A stretch of 64,000 nucleotides of DNA from the NCBI RefSeq assembly GCF_001458295.1, contig NZ_CYUD01000004.1, forward strand, positions 186,001 through 250,000, written 5' to 3'. Position numbers and translations under genes: made by a program. Position 1 is the stretch's first letter. Each line of letters starts with the position of its first letter. Positions 19,233 through 28,718 of this stretch are shown in pieces. Origin of the DNA: Ruegeria denitrificans (GTDB lineage: Bacteria > Pseudomonadota > Alphaproteobacteria > Rhodobacterales > Rhodobacteraceae). The notes beneath the pieces are model-generated. The model did no database searches, was not told the origin of the DNA, and was given only the letters and a program-made list of their open reading frames with translations.

Positions 19233-21020
19233 CTACAATTTTCCGATCGGCTTGGATAACTGCGGTGACTCTGCCCATCCAGCTTTATGCAAGCCGTCCA
19301 TAACGTGTTTTGCGTCCGACAGATTCTGAAAAACCACTGGGAGAACTCTGGCCTCCATCGCAATCCGCCCGGGGTCAATTCGTTCACATTCGTCAATTGC
19401 GGTCTTTGCCTCTTCTCGCTTTCCAAGGTGACCCAACGCCGATGCCAGCACAATGTAGGCGAATGCGTGGTTTGCGTGTCTACCGATCGACTCACGCGCA
19501 AACTCGACAGCCTGATCATGTTCCCGTGCCGTCAAATATGAGCGTGCAATCATGTTGATGTAGAAGTGTGCATTGGGATCATGTGGGTTAAGAAGGAGAG
19601 CCCGTTGTATGCTGGATATCCCTTCAATCGGATGCCCCGCGAATGAGAGTGCGTTCCCCAAAATTGCGTGTGCGAGCGAATTGCTGGGATTTAGGGCGAT
19701 GGCGTGTCGGCAGCATGCCAGTCCAAGGTCGTGTTTCCCCATGCGTAGGTAGACTGTCCCAAGAATTGCCTGAGCGTAGGAATCGCCATTGTCGAGTTCA
19801 ACCGCCTTTGTTGCGGCTGCAATCGCTTTGGACAGGATTTCTTCTCGGTTATCTACCTGCCAAATTGCGACTTCGGCATGATAACAAAATGCCATCGATG
19901 CATAGGCCGTACTGAAGTTAGGATCAGATTCGATCGCCTTCTTAAAAAATTCCTTCGCGGTCGCGTTGGACTGTCGATTGGTCTGATAAAAGCAGGACAT
20001 TCCTCGCTGGTGGAGGTCCCAGGCGCTTATTGCCCCTTTTGCCGAAGAAAGACGCTTGCGCTCGGCTCGCTCAAGCTCAGGCGCGACAATAGCGGCGATC
20101 TTTTCAGTGATCTCGTCCTGAAGTTCAAAAATGCTCCCTAAGGCGCCGTCAAATCTCTCAGCCCAAACGTGATGCTCGGTTATTGCATCAATTAATCTGG
20201 CGGAAATCCTTACGTGATCACCAGATTTGCGAACGCTTCCTTCCAGGACATAGCGGGCTCCAAGTTTATCTGCGATGGTCTTCACGTTAACGGTTTCACC
20301 CTTGAAGGCGAATGAGGAGTTGCGTGCAATGACAGGGAAGTAGCGCCAACAAGACAGCGCCGTGATGATGTCCTCTGTCAAACCGTCCGCGAAGTAATCT
20401 TGATCTGGATCGCCGCTCATGTTCGTCAATGGAAGCACTACGAGGGCAGGTCTCGCTAAAAGGACCTCAACGTCTATTGGCACAATGGGCTCTTTCGCAG
20501 TGACGAGACGGTAGACATGTATCGGCCGAGAAATGTTCTTGAACTGATGATTGCCAAGGTCGTCGAAATTCAGATCAACTTTCCGCACTACGTGACGATA
20601 GACTTCTTCGGAGAGAGCCACTCCACCAGAATCCGCGACCGCCTCCAATCGCGAGGCGACGTTCACTCCGTCGCCAAAAACGTCGTCTCCATCAATAATC
20701 ACATCTCCGACATTGATCCCGATACGGAATTCCAAACAATCGTCGCCGATTTCTAGCCGCTGTTGACGAATGGCTTCTTGGATCTCCCAAGCACACAGCA
20801 CTGCATCCACGGCACTGGCGAACTCGACAAGCAATCCGTCGCCCATTTCTTTAAAGACACGCCCTGAATACCTGGATACCGCGGGACGAACGGTTTCTGC
20901 GTAGGCGGCATTCAGGAGGGCTAACGTACCGACCTCATCCGTCGACATGCGCTGGCTGTACCCGACAACGTCCGCGACGAGTATTGCTGCAAGCCGCCTA
21001 TGAGTGTGTTCTCGCGACAT
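19233..21020 (-). CDS. Class III adenylate/guanylate cyclase with TolB-like and TPR domains
   Basis: A 595-residue cytoplasmic protein. Residues ~1-175 form a class III cyclase domain with the metal aspartates in ILVADVVGYSQRM and the EMGDGLLVEF and FRIGINVGDVI segments. Residues ~190-320 are a FlgO/TolB-N-like domain (NMSGDPDQDYFADGLTEDII) that often follows such cyclases. The remainder is TPR repeats (AYASMAFCYHA, AQAILGTVYLRMGKHDLGLA). This architecture is common and multi-copy in Rhizobiales and Rhodobacterales; the signal it senses is unknown. It is intact in an otherwise decaying zone. Confidence 0.88.
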   Translation of the reverse strand: MSREHTHRRLAAILVADVVGYSQRMSTDEVGTLALLNAAYAETVRPAVSRYSGRVFKEMGDGLLVEFASAVDAVLCAWEIQEAIRQQRLEIGDDCLEFRIGINVGDVIIDGDDVFGDGVNVASRLEAVADSGGVALSEEVYRHVVRKVDLNFDDLGNHQFKNISRPIHVYRLVTAKEPIVPIDVEVLLARPALVVLPLTNMSGDPDQDYFADGLTEDIITALSCWRYFPVIARNSSFAFKGETVNVKTIADKLGARYVLEGSVRKSGDHVRISARLIDAITEHHVWAERFDGALGSIFELQDEITEKIAAIVAPELERAERKRLSSAKGAISAWDLHQRGMSCFYQTNRQSNATAKEFFKKAIESDPNFSTAYASMAFCYHAEVAIWQVDNREEILSKAIAAATKAVELDNGDSYAQAILGTVYLRMGKHDLGLACCRHAIALNPSNSLAHAILGNALSFAGHPIEGISSIQRALLLNPHDPNAHFYINMIARSYLTAREHDQAVEFARESIGRHANHAFAYIVLASALGHLGKREEAKTAIDECERIDPGRIAMEARVLPVVFQNLSDAKHVMDGLHKAGWAESPQLSKPIGKL

Positions 21021-21391
21021 AACTCAATATAGGCGGAACAGTTCTTGTTTTGAAACGGACTTCTGGTCGAATTCACTAGCTATAAAATTCTACTGTGGCG
21101 ATTGCTAAGCTGCGGGCGAGATAGCTTAACATCTGGTCCCAACGACGGGTTTTTCCGCATTCTGTGAGTTTGACAGGCCTCCTATCTCGTCGCTGCAGCG
21201 AATGGCGGTCTATATTCGCGGTTTTTTCAGGTCACACGATTCCACAACTGCCATTCTTTCAGGCAATTGAGCGCAGAATTTCCCCTCACTTTGGGATGCG
21301 GATACCCAAGGCCGTGCGACCACTTGGGAAAAGGCAAAAAGTTCCAATCCATTAAGCTACATGGTTACTTGGCCGCCTTTGGGGTTCCGTG
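21021..21391. other. 370-bp stretch without a recognisable gene
   Basis: No reading frame with family similarity and no clear hairpin was seen. Confidence 0.4.
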
Positions 21392-21931
21392 ATGTTTGAA
21401 ACTATATCTCCAGATATGCTCTTAAAACTGTGCGCGACAACACTATTTGTCGTTGCCGTAACAATCGTCGCCGAGAAGGCGAATCTTTTCGTTGCCGCGA
21501 TGCTGGCGGCGTTGCCGATCTCCGCGGGGCCAGCTTATTGGTTCATCGCTATGGAGCACAGCGCTGTTACCGTCGGAAAAAGCGCTCTTACTGGAGCGGG
21601 TGTCAATGCAGTGACAGCGATTTCTTAGCAATCTCCGTGCGCCTCATTCCAAGGCTAGGAGTATTTTATTGGCTGGTAGTTGCGTTTTTCATTTGGAAGA
21701 CAGGTGCATTGATCATCCTGCAATCACAACTGAAATTACTTGGTGCTACCGTATTAAATGCTGCTCTGCTCGCTCTTGCCCTCAAGATGAATAACAGAAG
21801 GCAATCCTTCGGTTCAAAGGTTTCAACAAAGCTCAGATATCTGATATCGTTTTGCGAGCCATTAGCGTCACCGTTGTCTTTTTGACGGTTTTGCTTGTGG
21901 GTCGGTACGTCGGACCAGAAGTGGCGGGGAT
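21392..21931 (+). pseudogene. Two-repeat integral membrane protein broken by frameshifts
   Basis: Three successive frames together give a membrane protein: MFETISPDMLLKLCATTLFV with AALPISAGPAYWFIAMEHSA (to 21628), then LIPRLGVFYWLVVAFFIWKT (second frame), then LRAISVTVVFLTVLLVGRYV (third frame). The opening resembles a family of bacterial membrane proteins with an EKAGPLVGAMLATLPVSAGP-like motif. The reading ends abruptly at GPEVAG, where TRAP permease sequence begins. At least two frameshifts plus a 3' deletion make a functional product unlikely. Confidence 0.55.
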
Positions 21932-22305
21932 ATCCTGTTGGGAGGAATCTATTCGGGGCATTGCTCTCCAACCGAAGCTGCCGTTATTGCCCTGGCCTAT
22001 GCCATTTTGGTCGAGTGCGTGATCTACCGTGAACCAACTCTGGCGGACCTGCGCGACAAAGCTATCGAACTTCAATCACGCTGGGCACCATCTTTCCCAT
22101 TCTCGCCATTGCGCTCAGCATGAACCTGCTCCTGATCTCACATAAGGTCCCTGCCCTGTTGGCGGAATGGGTCGAAACGGTCATCACTTCGACAATCACC
22201 TTTCTACTGGCCATGAACGTACTGCTGCTGATCGTCGGCTGCGTAATGGATATAATGTCCGCCATCGTGATCCTGGCCCCACTTTTGGTGTCGCTGGGGC
22301 GGGTC
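21932..22305 (+). pseudogene. TRAP transporter large permease (DctM) remnant
   Basis: ILLGGIYSGHCSPTEAAVIA, continuing to YREPTLADLRDKAIE, is the mid-protein DctM motif. A frameshift at about 22065-22080 leads to LLISHKVPALLAEWVE and NVLLLIVGCVMDIMSAIVIL, the late DctM helices. About 230 residues at the N-terminus and the last helices are missing. DctM normally moves organic acids with a DctP binding protein and DctQ; neither is present here. Confidence 0.78.
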
Positions 22306-22412
22306 TGCGACACGGCTTATTCAGACGTACCATTTTCAGAGTTTGTCATTGTCGTATCAAAAGAAGGCAGTCGTGCCTTAGGTGCGCCGTTTCTTATTCA
22401 CTCGGGCGACAA

Positions 22413-23108
22413 TCAGACTCTGGCTTTTTCAAAGGCTGCCCAAGCGGTTTCGAATGCTTCGAAATTAAACTCCGGATGTCGGGCTGCGTCTAAGACAATA
22501 CGTTCTGTCGACAATAGCTTTTGTATAGCAGCTTCCAATTGATCGACGACATCCTCGGGCACCACCAGCGCACCATGACGGTCGGCATGGACCAATTCGC
22601 CCGGATTAACCGTCAAGCCAAAAACTGAAACCGACGTATCAATCTCACGGATGTGGACAAAACCATGGCTCGGCCCAACAGAACCGGCAACTACTGGAAA
22701 CCCCTCGGGTAAGTCCCCGAGATCGCGCATGACACCGTTGGTTACGACACCGGATATACCGAACCCCTTGTGGACAGAGGTATTGATTTCCCCCCAATAG
22801 GCGCCGATGCAATCCGGAAAATCCAAGTCCTCAATCACAGCGACACAGGGGCTGGGCGCTTCAGCCATGTATTTATAATAGGCCATGCGCCGGGCTTTAA
22901 TGACGTCGGGCGTCTCGGTCGGAGGATTGACCGCCGCGATCTTGGCCGTGCGCGCATAGCCGACGATCGCAGGCTCTTCAGGCACTGAACACAACATGGT
23001 GCCGCGCGTAAAATCGTCGAAACCGCGCTTGCCCTGCGCCACTTCGATGGCGTTGCAGACAGTCGGAGTGTCGACCTTGCGCAGCAGGGACAAAAGGGAT
23101 GGCGTCAT
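22413..23108 (-). CDS. RraA-family protein (HMG/CHA aldolase-like)
   Basis: A 231-residue protein of the RraA/4-hydroxy-4-methyl-2-oxoglutarate aldolase fold. The active-site stretch is KGFGISGVVTNGVMRDLGDL, with the Arg-Asp pair and following acidic residue (RD-x2-D) of the aldolases. The usual VxDG is VTNG here. Aldolase members split 4-hydroxy-2-oxo acids to pyruvate or oxaloacetate, while E. coli RraA inhibits RNase E. In this position a catabolic aldolase is more likely. It is the last gene of the minus-strand cluster; its ATG overlaps the hydrolase stop. Confidence 0.8.
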   Translation of the reverse strand: MTPSLLSLLRKVDTPTVCNAIEVAQGKRGFDDFTRGTMLCSVPEEPAIVGYARTAKIAAVNPPTETPDVIKARRMAYYKYMAEAPSPCVAVIEDLDFPDCIGAYWGEINTSVHKGFGISGVVTNGVMRDLGDLPEGFPVVAGSVGPSHGFVHIREIDTSVSVFGLTVNPGELVHADRHGALVVPEDVVDQLEAAIQKLLSTERIVLDAARHPEFNFEAFETAWAAFEKARV

Positions 23109-23800
23109 GTGTCCTCCAACCAGCGGATCAATGCCGCTGTGGTTTTTTGTGGTTGTTCCAAAGTTGGAAGGTGTCCTGCACCCTCGATGACCTCCAGCGC
23201 GCTGTGTCGCAGCAGATCATGCATCATCTGGTGACGCTCAACCGGGCACAACTTGTCTTCGCGCCCACACAGGACCAGAGCGTTTCCGGTATAAGCCCTC
23301 AGGGTCATGCTTTGATCCGGGCGGTCCATCAGCGCCTGCGACTGGCGTAAGAAAACGTCAGGGCCCAAGCCGTTGGCCATCGCCATGCAAAGATCTAGGA
23401 TAGCCCCCCGGTTAGGCCCATCGGCCAGGTAATTGGGTTTCATCTCGTCCCGCATCACCGACCTTAGATTGCCGTCGCGAACAGCCGCCATTTGGGGCGC
23501 ACGACGGGCTTTTACTTCTGGATTTTCAGCCAGAGGGTTTGTGTCGAGCAATGCCAGTCGTGAGACACGTTCAGGAGCCTGACGCAATACTTCCATTGCC
23601 ACGATCCCCCCCATCGACAAGCCTGCCAGTGCGAAATCGGGCGGCGCATGTTTCAGGATATCATTCGCCATGGTCTGCACACTGTCGTGCCCAGACAAAG
23701 GGAACATCATCACGGGCCTTCTGCCCGACAGAGCATTGATCTGCGGGCCAAAGAGGCGTGCATCACACATCATACCCGGTAAGAAGATCAAAGGTGTCAT
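23105..23800 (-). CDS. Alpha/beta-fold hydrolase
   Basis: A 231-residue hydrolase with nucleophile elbow GLSMGG (Ser near residue 83), acid in GREDKLCP and catalytic His in GAGHLPTLEQP. It resembles small esterases/lactonases and enol-lactone hydrolases. The substrate is unknown, but its place in the cluster suggests cleavage of an ester or lactone intermediate. Both ends overlap neighbouring genes by four bases (ATGA), so it is translationally coupled to the MetE-like gene upstream and the RraA-like gene downstream. Confidence 0.82.
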   Translation of the reverse strand: MTPLIFLPGMMCDARLFGPQINALSGRRPVMMFPLSGHDSVQTMANDILKHAPPDFALAGLSMGGIVAMEVLRQAPERVSRLALLDTNPLAENPEVKARRAPQMAAVRDGNLRSVMRDEMKPNYLADGPNRGAILDLCMAMANGLGPDVFLRQSQALMDRPDQSMTLRAYTGNALVLCGREDKLCPVERHQMMHDLLRHSALEVIEGAGHLPTLEQPQKTTAALIRWLEDT

Positions 23801-24921
23801 GCCGAAGCCAGCTTTGCCCCATCAGACAGCGCGGACAACTTGGCGTAGGCAATCTGCGGATCAACAGCCCCAAAGCCCGCAAAGGTTCCAAAGCCGCAAT
23901 CGCTGCCCGCTATCACCTGGTCCGCGCCAACAATTCCCACAAAGCGCTCAATCCGCTGGGCCACGAGTTCGGGATGCTCGACGAAATTGGTGGTGGTGTC
24001 GACCACACCGGGCACCAGAATTTTGTCGTCAGGTATCTCTGCCCTACGGTCGCGGAACACAGTCCACTCGTGGGCGTGGCGGGGGTTTGAGGTCTCAAAC
24101 AAAACATAACGCGATTTGGTCGCCATCAAGGTGCTGAACACCTTGTTCATTGCGATGTCGCAGCAATGTGGACCCTCGTAGTTGCCCCAGCAGATATGCA
24201 CGCGCACGCGATCCTGTGGGACGTTCTGGAGTGCGTGGTTCAGCGCCTCCACATGCATGTTGGCAATCTTGACGAACTCGTCGTCCGAGAGATCGGTGAA
24301 CAGCATATGGCGCGACAAGGCCAGATCGGGGCAATCCAGTTGCAGGTCCAAACCAGCGGCCACGATGGTTTCGTATTCCTCTTTCATGGCATCAGCCAGC
24401 GCTGCCAGATAGGCCTCACGCGTTGGGTAGAAATCGTTCTGCAAAAACAGAGAGATCACGCCCGGTGACGCAGCATTCATGAAGCCGCGCTCAGCCCCGT
24501 GCTGCTCCATGGCGGCTTTAAAATTGGCGATGTCCTTTTCCAACTCACCCTGCCCTTTTGAGCGCACATCGCCGGTGCACATCGGGCGTGCGTATTGAGG
24601 CGTACCACCGTCATTGGCCAGACGTTGCAGAAAGCCGGGGAACATCTTCAGGTCTGCAGGCGCATTTCGGGGGCTGTCACCTGAAAACCCGGTGTAACGA
24701 TCCTTGACATAGGTCGCGTAGGAAATCTTCGAGGTTTCGCCATCGCTGACAACGTCGACACCGGCTTCGACCTGTTTTCGTACTGTCTCAGAAACCGCAT
24801 CGGTCATACAGGCATCTAACGCGGCCGCGTCGTAGGTTTCTCCGTTTTCGCGGGCGAATATGAAATCCACCACGTCTTGCGTTCGGGGCAGAGACCCAAC
24901 ATGTGTGGTTTTGATAGTCAT
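23797..24921 (-). CDS. MetE C-domain/EaCoMT-like zinc-dependent alkyl- or methyltransferase
   Basis: A 374-residue protein of the UROD/MetE superfamily, about half the length of MetE and close to that of epoxyalkane:coenzyme M transferases. It starts MTIKTTHVGSLPRTQDVVDF. A zinc-ligand motif His-x-Cys lies in VHICWGNYEGPHCCDI near residue 245 and a further Cys in IAGSDCGFGTFAG near the end. Such proteins activate a thiol as attacking group to accept an alkyl or methyl group. The thiol and donor are unknown here. It lies in the catabolic operon, 10 bases after the methyltransferase gene, far from methionine genes. Confidence 0.78.
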   Translation of the reverse strand: MTIKTTHVGSLPRTQDVVDFIFARENGETYDAAALDACMTDAVSETVRKQVEAGVDVVSDGETSKISYATYVKDRYTGFSGDSPRNAPADLKMFPGFLQRLANDGGTPQYARPMCTGDVRSKGQGELEKDIANFKAAMEQHGAERGFMNAASPGVISLFLQNDFYPTREAYLAALADAMKEEYETIVAAGLDLQLDCPDLALSRHMLFTDLSDDEFVKIANMHVEALNHALQNVPQDRVRVHICWGNYEGPHCCDIAMNKVFSTLMATKSRYVLFETSNPRHAHEWTVFRDRRAEIPDDKILVPGVVDTTTNFVEHPELVAQRIERFVGIVGADQVIAGSDCGFGTFAGFGAVDPQIAYAKLSALSDGAKLASA

Positions 24922-24931
24922 CAGAACCTCC

Positions 24932-25534
24932 TTAAATTTTGCGCGCCATCAGGATTGTGTGGCTTTGGGTCTCAGGGTCCTCGGCCAAAAAACCGGTCAT
25001 TTGCAGTCCGTTTTCCTCAAGACACGTCGCGTAGTCTGCTGGGGACAACGACGCGTGATAGACAAGCTCTGATCCCACCGTGCCGCTGACCTCTCCGGCC
25101 CGCGGTCCTACGGTCAGCATCAGCATTCCAGCGGATCGCAAATGACGCGACATGCGCGCGATACAGTCTTTTTGTTCATCCGCCGTCAGGTGAAAAAAGC
25201 TGTTCCAAGCAATGATGCCATCGAACTGCTGATCCAGCTCAAAGACCCGCATATCAGCATGCCGCCAATCTCCGTCAGGCCAGCGGTCACGGGCTATGGC
25301 CAGCATCGCCTCGGCAAAATCGACACCTGTTACTGCGAACCCCTCAGCCATGAACCAGCGCGCAATCGGATCGCCTGTGCCGCAGCCCAGATCCAGCACA
25401 TGGTCACCCGGCATGAGGCTGGCCGTGAAGCGCGCCAGCCAGCGCGCTTCGAACAGGGCCTTTGAGCGACGTTTGTCATACTCCGTCGCTTGCCGCTCAT
25501 AAACGGCGTGTATGTCCTTTGGGTCTACGCTCAT
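24932..25534 (-). CDS. Class I SAM-dependent methyltransferase
   Basis: A 200-residue methyltransferase with motif I VLDLGCGTGDPIARWF, motif II VTGVDFAEAML, and the FDGIIAWNSFFHL segment typical of UbiE/Tam-like small-molecule methyltransferases. Its start overlaps the stop of the cupin gene by ATGA, and the MetE-like gene follows. Its position beside a thiol-alkyl-transfer protein suggests both handle the same methylated intermediate; this is an inference. Confidence 0.8.
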   Translation of the reverse strand: MSVDPKDIHAVYERQATEYDKRRSKALFEARWLARFTASLMPGDHVLDLGCGTGDPIARWFMAEGFAVTGVDFAEAMLAIARDRWPDGDWRHADMRVFELDQQFDGIIAWNSFFHLTADEQKDCIARMSRHLRSAGMLMLTVGPRAGEVSGTVGSELVYHASLSPADYATCLEENGLQMTGFLAEDPETQSHTILMARKI

Positions 25535-26496
25535 CCTGTCCAGGTTGCTCCTGCCGGGTCATCGGTTGCAGTGATCCTATACAGACCCGCATGCCCGGTC
25601 ATCGATGGTTGCACGCTATAGGATTCACCGGATAGGACCAAAGCCGTGTCGCCGGTGGACAAAGTGGTTTCATGATCGTCGATCACAACACGCCAATGGC
25701 CGCTGGCTGGCATAAGAACCACAGGATTTTCTGCCACAACCGGTTCGGTCACAGAGGATCCTCGCCCAAGGAAATCTACCTCGAAGCCGGGTTTATCCTT
25801 GATCATTCCGTTTTCGCCGATCACCTGCGCGGGTTTGTTGGCCGACAATGCCATCAGGTCCCAATAGCGCGCGATGTACTTTCCAACCAAATCTTCTATC
25901 GGAACTTCGGGGTAGTCCTTCAATTGCTCTTCAGTCAACAGAGGCATCGGGTGCACGTTGTGAGGTAATTCTTGGCCCTTTTTGGAATCGTACAGCACAC
26001 CATTGTCGCCCAACATCAGCCCATGTGCCTGCGCATCTTCAATAACTTGAGGTGCCCACGTGACGCCGCCGCCGGCATCGTCACCGCCCAGGATCGACAT
26101 GATCATCCCATAATCCTGACCGACGTTTTCGAAACCGCGGAAGATACCGGTGGGGATGTTGAAGATATCGCCCTCTTCGGCGATGAACTCGCCAGCGGTG
26201 CCATAACGACCCCAGAAAAACCGCCAACGTCCTTTGGCGACAAAAAAGACCTCGGCCGTAGTATGGCTGTGCAGAGAGTTCCGGCATTTTGGCGGCTGGC
26301 CCGCAGCGCCGATGTTGAAGCCTATCTTGTCAGTGATGTGCACGTGTTGATCCGGGGATTCCGAGACCCCACCGCCGACGATTGTGAAGTTCTCTTTCTG
26401 ATCGCTGCCCGGAGTATGGGCGTCGATAAATGCGGTTTTGCACGGCCGGAGTTCACCATAGTGAACAATGCGGGAAGAGATGGTTGATTTCGACAT
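25531..26496 (-). CDS. Bicupin protein of the catabolic cluster
   Basis: A 321-residue cytoplasmic protein with two cupin barrels. The first (residues ~55-140) has metal-binding-like RNSLHSHTTAEVFFVAKG and GDIFNIPTGIFRGFENVG. The second (~235-320) is more degenerate (VVLMPASGHWRVVIDDHETT, then GDTALVLSGESYSV). Bicupins of this kind include dioxygenases, isomerases and lyases; no specific enzyme is recognised. A GGAA ribosome site lies eight bases before the ATG. It opens the second half of the operon after a gap containing a possible micro-gene. Confidence 0.78.
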   Translation of the reverse strand: MSKSTISSRIVHYGELRPCKTAFIDAHTPGSDQKENFTIVGGGVSESPDQHVHITDKIGFNIGAAGQPPKCRNSLHSHTTAEVFFVAKGRWRFFWGRYGTAGEFIAEEGDIFNIPTGIFRGFENVGQDYGMIMSILGGDDAGGGVTWAPQVIEDAQAHGLMLGDNGVLYDSKKGQELPHNVHPMPLLTEEQLKDYPEVPIEDLVGKYIARYWDLMALSANKPAQVIGENGMIKDKPGFEVDFLGRGSSVTEPVVAENPVVLMPASGHWRVVIDDHETTLSTGDTALVLSGESYSVQPSMTGHAGLYRITATDDPAGATWTG

Positions 26497-26559
26497 TTTG
26501 TAAGTTCCGATACTACGTTTTCAGGAGTGGTGGGTTGCGTGCTTGTACGGCACGCTCTC

Positions 26560-26688
26560 TCACTTTCCCGGCGGGCGCAGGTTCAAACGACGTGCACGCA
26601 GGCTTTGGCGGTGTATATGGTAACGTCGAAGGGTCCCGGTCTCACTCAGACCATCCACAAGAATGCGATATGCAACCGGGTGGGCCAT
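26560..26688 (-). CDS. Possible 42-residue micro-protein
   Basis: Directly after the stop of the upstream SnoaL gene (TGA followed at once by ATG) a 42-codon frame begins MAHPVAYRILVDGLSETG and ends in a basic tail. It fills two thirds of the gap to the cupin gene. There is no family match; the tight coupling is the only support. The remaining 63 bases hold a small hairpin GCGTGC/GCACGC. Confidence 0.3.
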   Translation of the reverse strand: MAHPVAYRILVDGLSETGTLRRYHIHRQSLRARRLNLRPPGK

Positions 26689-27678
26689 TCAGACTTCTCC
26701 ACCTTGCAACAGGATTTGCTTCCAGACCGAGGTTTCATCAAACAGAGTATATTCGCGGCGCAACTTCGGCTGCCCGCCGATCAAGGCGCCAAACTCGGCG
26801 TGGCTAACGCCAAGGACATACACCTGTGCACCTGTCGGTGCGCCAAACACACCCCAGCCGTCATGTTTGCCCCAAAGGCTCCAGCGGATCGCCGCGCGGG
26901 GTGGCATATCCGGGTCGTCGCGCCCGATTTGATGCTCTATCTTGAATTCAGCATTCGGGAAGCTCGCCCGCAGACCCATCCAGAAACGGTCGACCGCATC
27001 CCAGCCATGACCGGTCACGCCGCCCACATATTCGGACTGAACAGCGCGATCATATTCTGCCTCGATTGTACCCATATCGGCATTCATGATCCGGGTAAGA
27101 ATGTTGGAATAGCGCTGCCCCCACTCATTGTCGTTTCCGCGGCCCTTGTACGGCCCCAGCTGATCGATTTCGGGGGTAAGGGGTTTAACGCAGTTTTCCT
27201 TACCGCCTTCGCGGGCAATCAGATCGGCGGCGTATTCCTTTGGATCCCACCCCATCTGACGGACGATTGCGCCCTGATCACGGATCAGCCACTCGTCATT
27301 GATCTGATTATTGATGGCATGGCAGTCGGCCAGAATTCGATAGCGCAGTTTTAGTCCCGTTGGCTTGCCGTAAACGCCCTCGGCCAGATGCGTGGCCGTT
27401 GAAAGGATGCGGTGAGAACTCAGCATCCCTTCTTCGGGTGTGCCGGACCAGATCACATCCTCGCCCAGCAACTGCCGATCCGGAAACTCGGCCAACGTCG
27501 CCATGGTTGCACCGATCACATTCTGATTGCCCAGCACCACTGAACCAGGCGAGCGCACGACGATATCTTCGCTGTAATAGTCGTGCAACGTCGCGATACC
27601 CCGGTCTTCCCAAATCTCTTTGGTGATACCGATGATATAGTCTGGGAAGTCCCGGAACTTGGGATCAAAGCCTTTCAT
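26689..27678 (-). CDS. SnoaL/NTF2-fold protein (two-domain)
   Basis: A 329-residue cytoplasmic protein made of two SnoaL-like (NTF2-fold) domains: residues ~10-140 (GIATLHDYYSEDIVVRSPGS) and ~180-325 (GHGWDAVDRFWMGLRASFPN, then WSLWGKHDGWGVFGAPTGAQ). SnoaL proteins include polyketide cyclases, dehydratases and isomerases working by acid-base chemistry in a conical pocket. It is one of four such proteins in the locus. The ATG overlaps the LacI-gene stop (ATGA). The exact reaction is unknown. Confidence 0.78.
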   Translation of the reverse strand: MKGFDPKFRDFPDYIIGITKEIWEDRGIATLHDYYSEDIVVRSPGSVVLGNQNVIGATMATLAEFPDRQLLGEDVIWSGTPEEGMLSSHRILSTATHLAEGVYGKPTGLKLRYRILADCHAINNQINDEWLIRDQGAIVRQMGWDPKEYAADLIAREGGKENCVKPLTPEIDQLGPYKGRGNDNEWGQRYSNILTRIMNADMGTIEAEYDRAVQSEYVGGVTGHGWDAVDRFWMGLRASFPNAEFKIEHQIGRDDPDMPPRAAIRWSLWGKHDGWGVFGAPTGAQVYVLGVSHAEFGALIGGQPKLRREYTLFDETSVWKQILLQGGEV

Positions 27679-28718
27679 GTTTTTATCCTTTGCGGCGTCC
27701 AGCCCTTGGGCAGCCGGGCAGATGTGCGCACAATCAGCGGCCCATCAATCGCGACCTTGCGTGCCGCATTAGCTGTCGGGTTTTCAATATGGTCCAAAAG
27801 GGCGTCAACGGTCTCGGCAACCATCAGGTTTGCGCGCTGACGAATGGTGGTGAGATTATAGGCAAGCCAAGCGGCCTGCGGGACGTCATCATACCCAACG
27901 ACTGAAACGTCTTCGGGAACACGCAATCCCAGTTCGAACCGGATGACGTCCATGACGGCAAGAGCCATGTGATCATTGGCAACGAATACCGCATCAGGTC
28001 GTTTCTGCGGTTCGACATCGAACATACGACGTGCCGCCAATCGCGCATTCTCAGTGTGAAACTCGCCGATCTCATGAGCGTATAGGTCCTGGCCCGCATC
28101 GCTGAGCGCTGCGCGGAAGCCGGCCTCGCGATCCCGTTGGGTTGAGGCACCCAGCCACCCTGCGATATAGGCAATGCGGCTGTGACCGGCTGCAACAAAG
28201 AACTCGGCCACCTTGCGACCGCCCGCATAGTTGTCGGATGTGACCGATGTGATCCCGTCGATGTCCTGACTGCGGTTGAACAGTACCACCGGCACACCGG
28301 CCTGTTGGCATCGCGTTGCAATATCGGACGACATCGCGACCGAGGCCAGAATGACGCCATCGACTTGATAATCGAGGATTTCCTCCATCACGTCGTCAAT
28401 GTTTCCGGCCGTTCTGGAGGCCATGAAGATCAGGACGTGATAGCCTTGCTCCTGCAACTCACTCGACAACTTCTCGAGTGCTTCGGGATAGAAATAATTG
28501 TCCAGATAGGCAACCACTAACCCAATAATTCGGCTTTTGCCGGATACCATTGCCCGCGCTAACACATTGGGGCGATAGCCCAATTCAGCGGCGGCCTTTC
28601 GCACTTTCTCTTCGGTCTTCTTGCTGACCGAAGCGCCGGGCGTGAATACCCGGCTAACCGCAGACTGGCTGACCCCTGCAAGCTGGGCGACCTGAAGTGA
28701 TGTTACTTTCTCAGCCAT
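27675..28718 (-). CDS. LacI-family transcriptional regulator
   Basis: A 347-residue regulator with the N-terminal helix-turn-helix/hinge SLQVAQLAGVSQSAVSRVFT and RPNVLARAMVSGKSRIIGLV, then a periplasmic-binding-like effector domain containing VSVVGYDDVPQAAWL. It is encoded inside the operon between the SDR and a SnoaL gene, overlapping both. The start at 28718 is fixed by the helix-turn-helix position. Two LacI-type palindromes at 37138-37157 and 37192-37211, between the two divergent arms, are its likely operators; the ligand is probably the imported compound or an intermediate. Confidence 0.92.
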   Translation of the reverse strand: MAEKVTSLQVAQLAGVSQSAVSRVFTPGASVSKKTEEKVRKAAAELGYRPNVLARAMVSGKSRIIGLVVAYLDNYFYPEALEKLSSELQEQGYHVLIFMASRTAGNIDDVMEEILDYQVDGVILASVAMSSDIATRCQQAGVPVVLFNRSQDIDGITSVTSDNYAGGRKVAEFFVAAGHSRIAYIAGWLGASTQRDREAGFRAALSDAGQDLYAHEIGEFHTENARLAARRMFDVEPQKRPDAVFVANDHMALAVMDVIRFELGLRVPEDVSVVGYDDVPQAAWLAYNLTTIRQRANLMVAETVDALLDHIENPTANAARKVAIDGPLIVRTSARLPKGWTPQRIKT

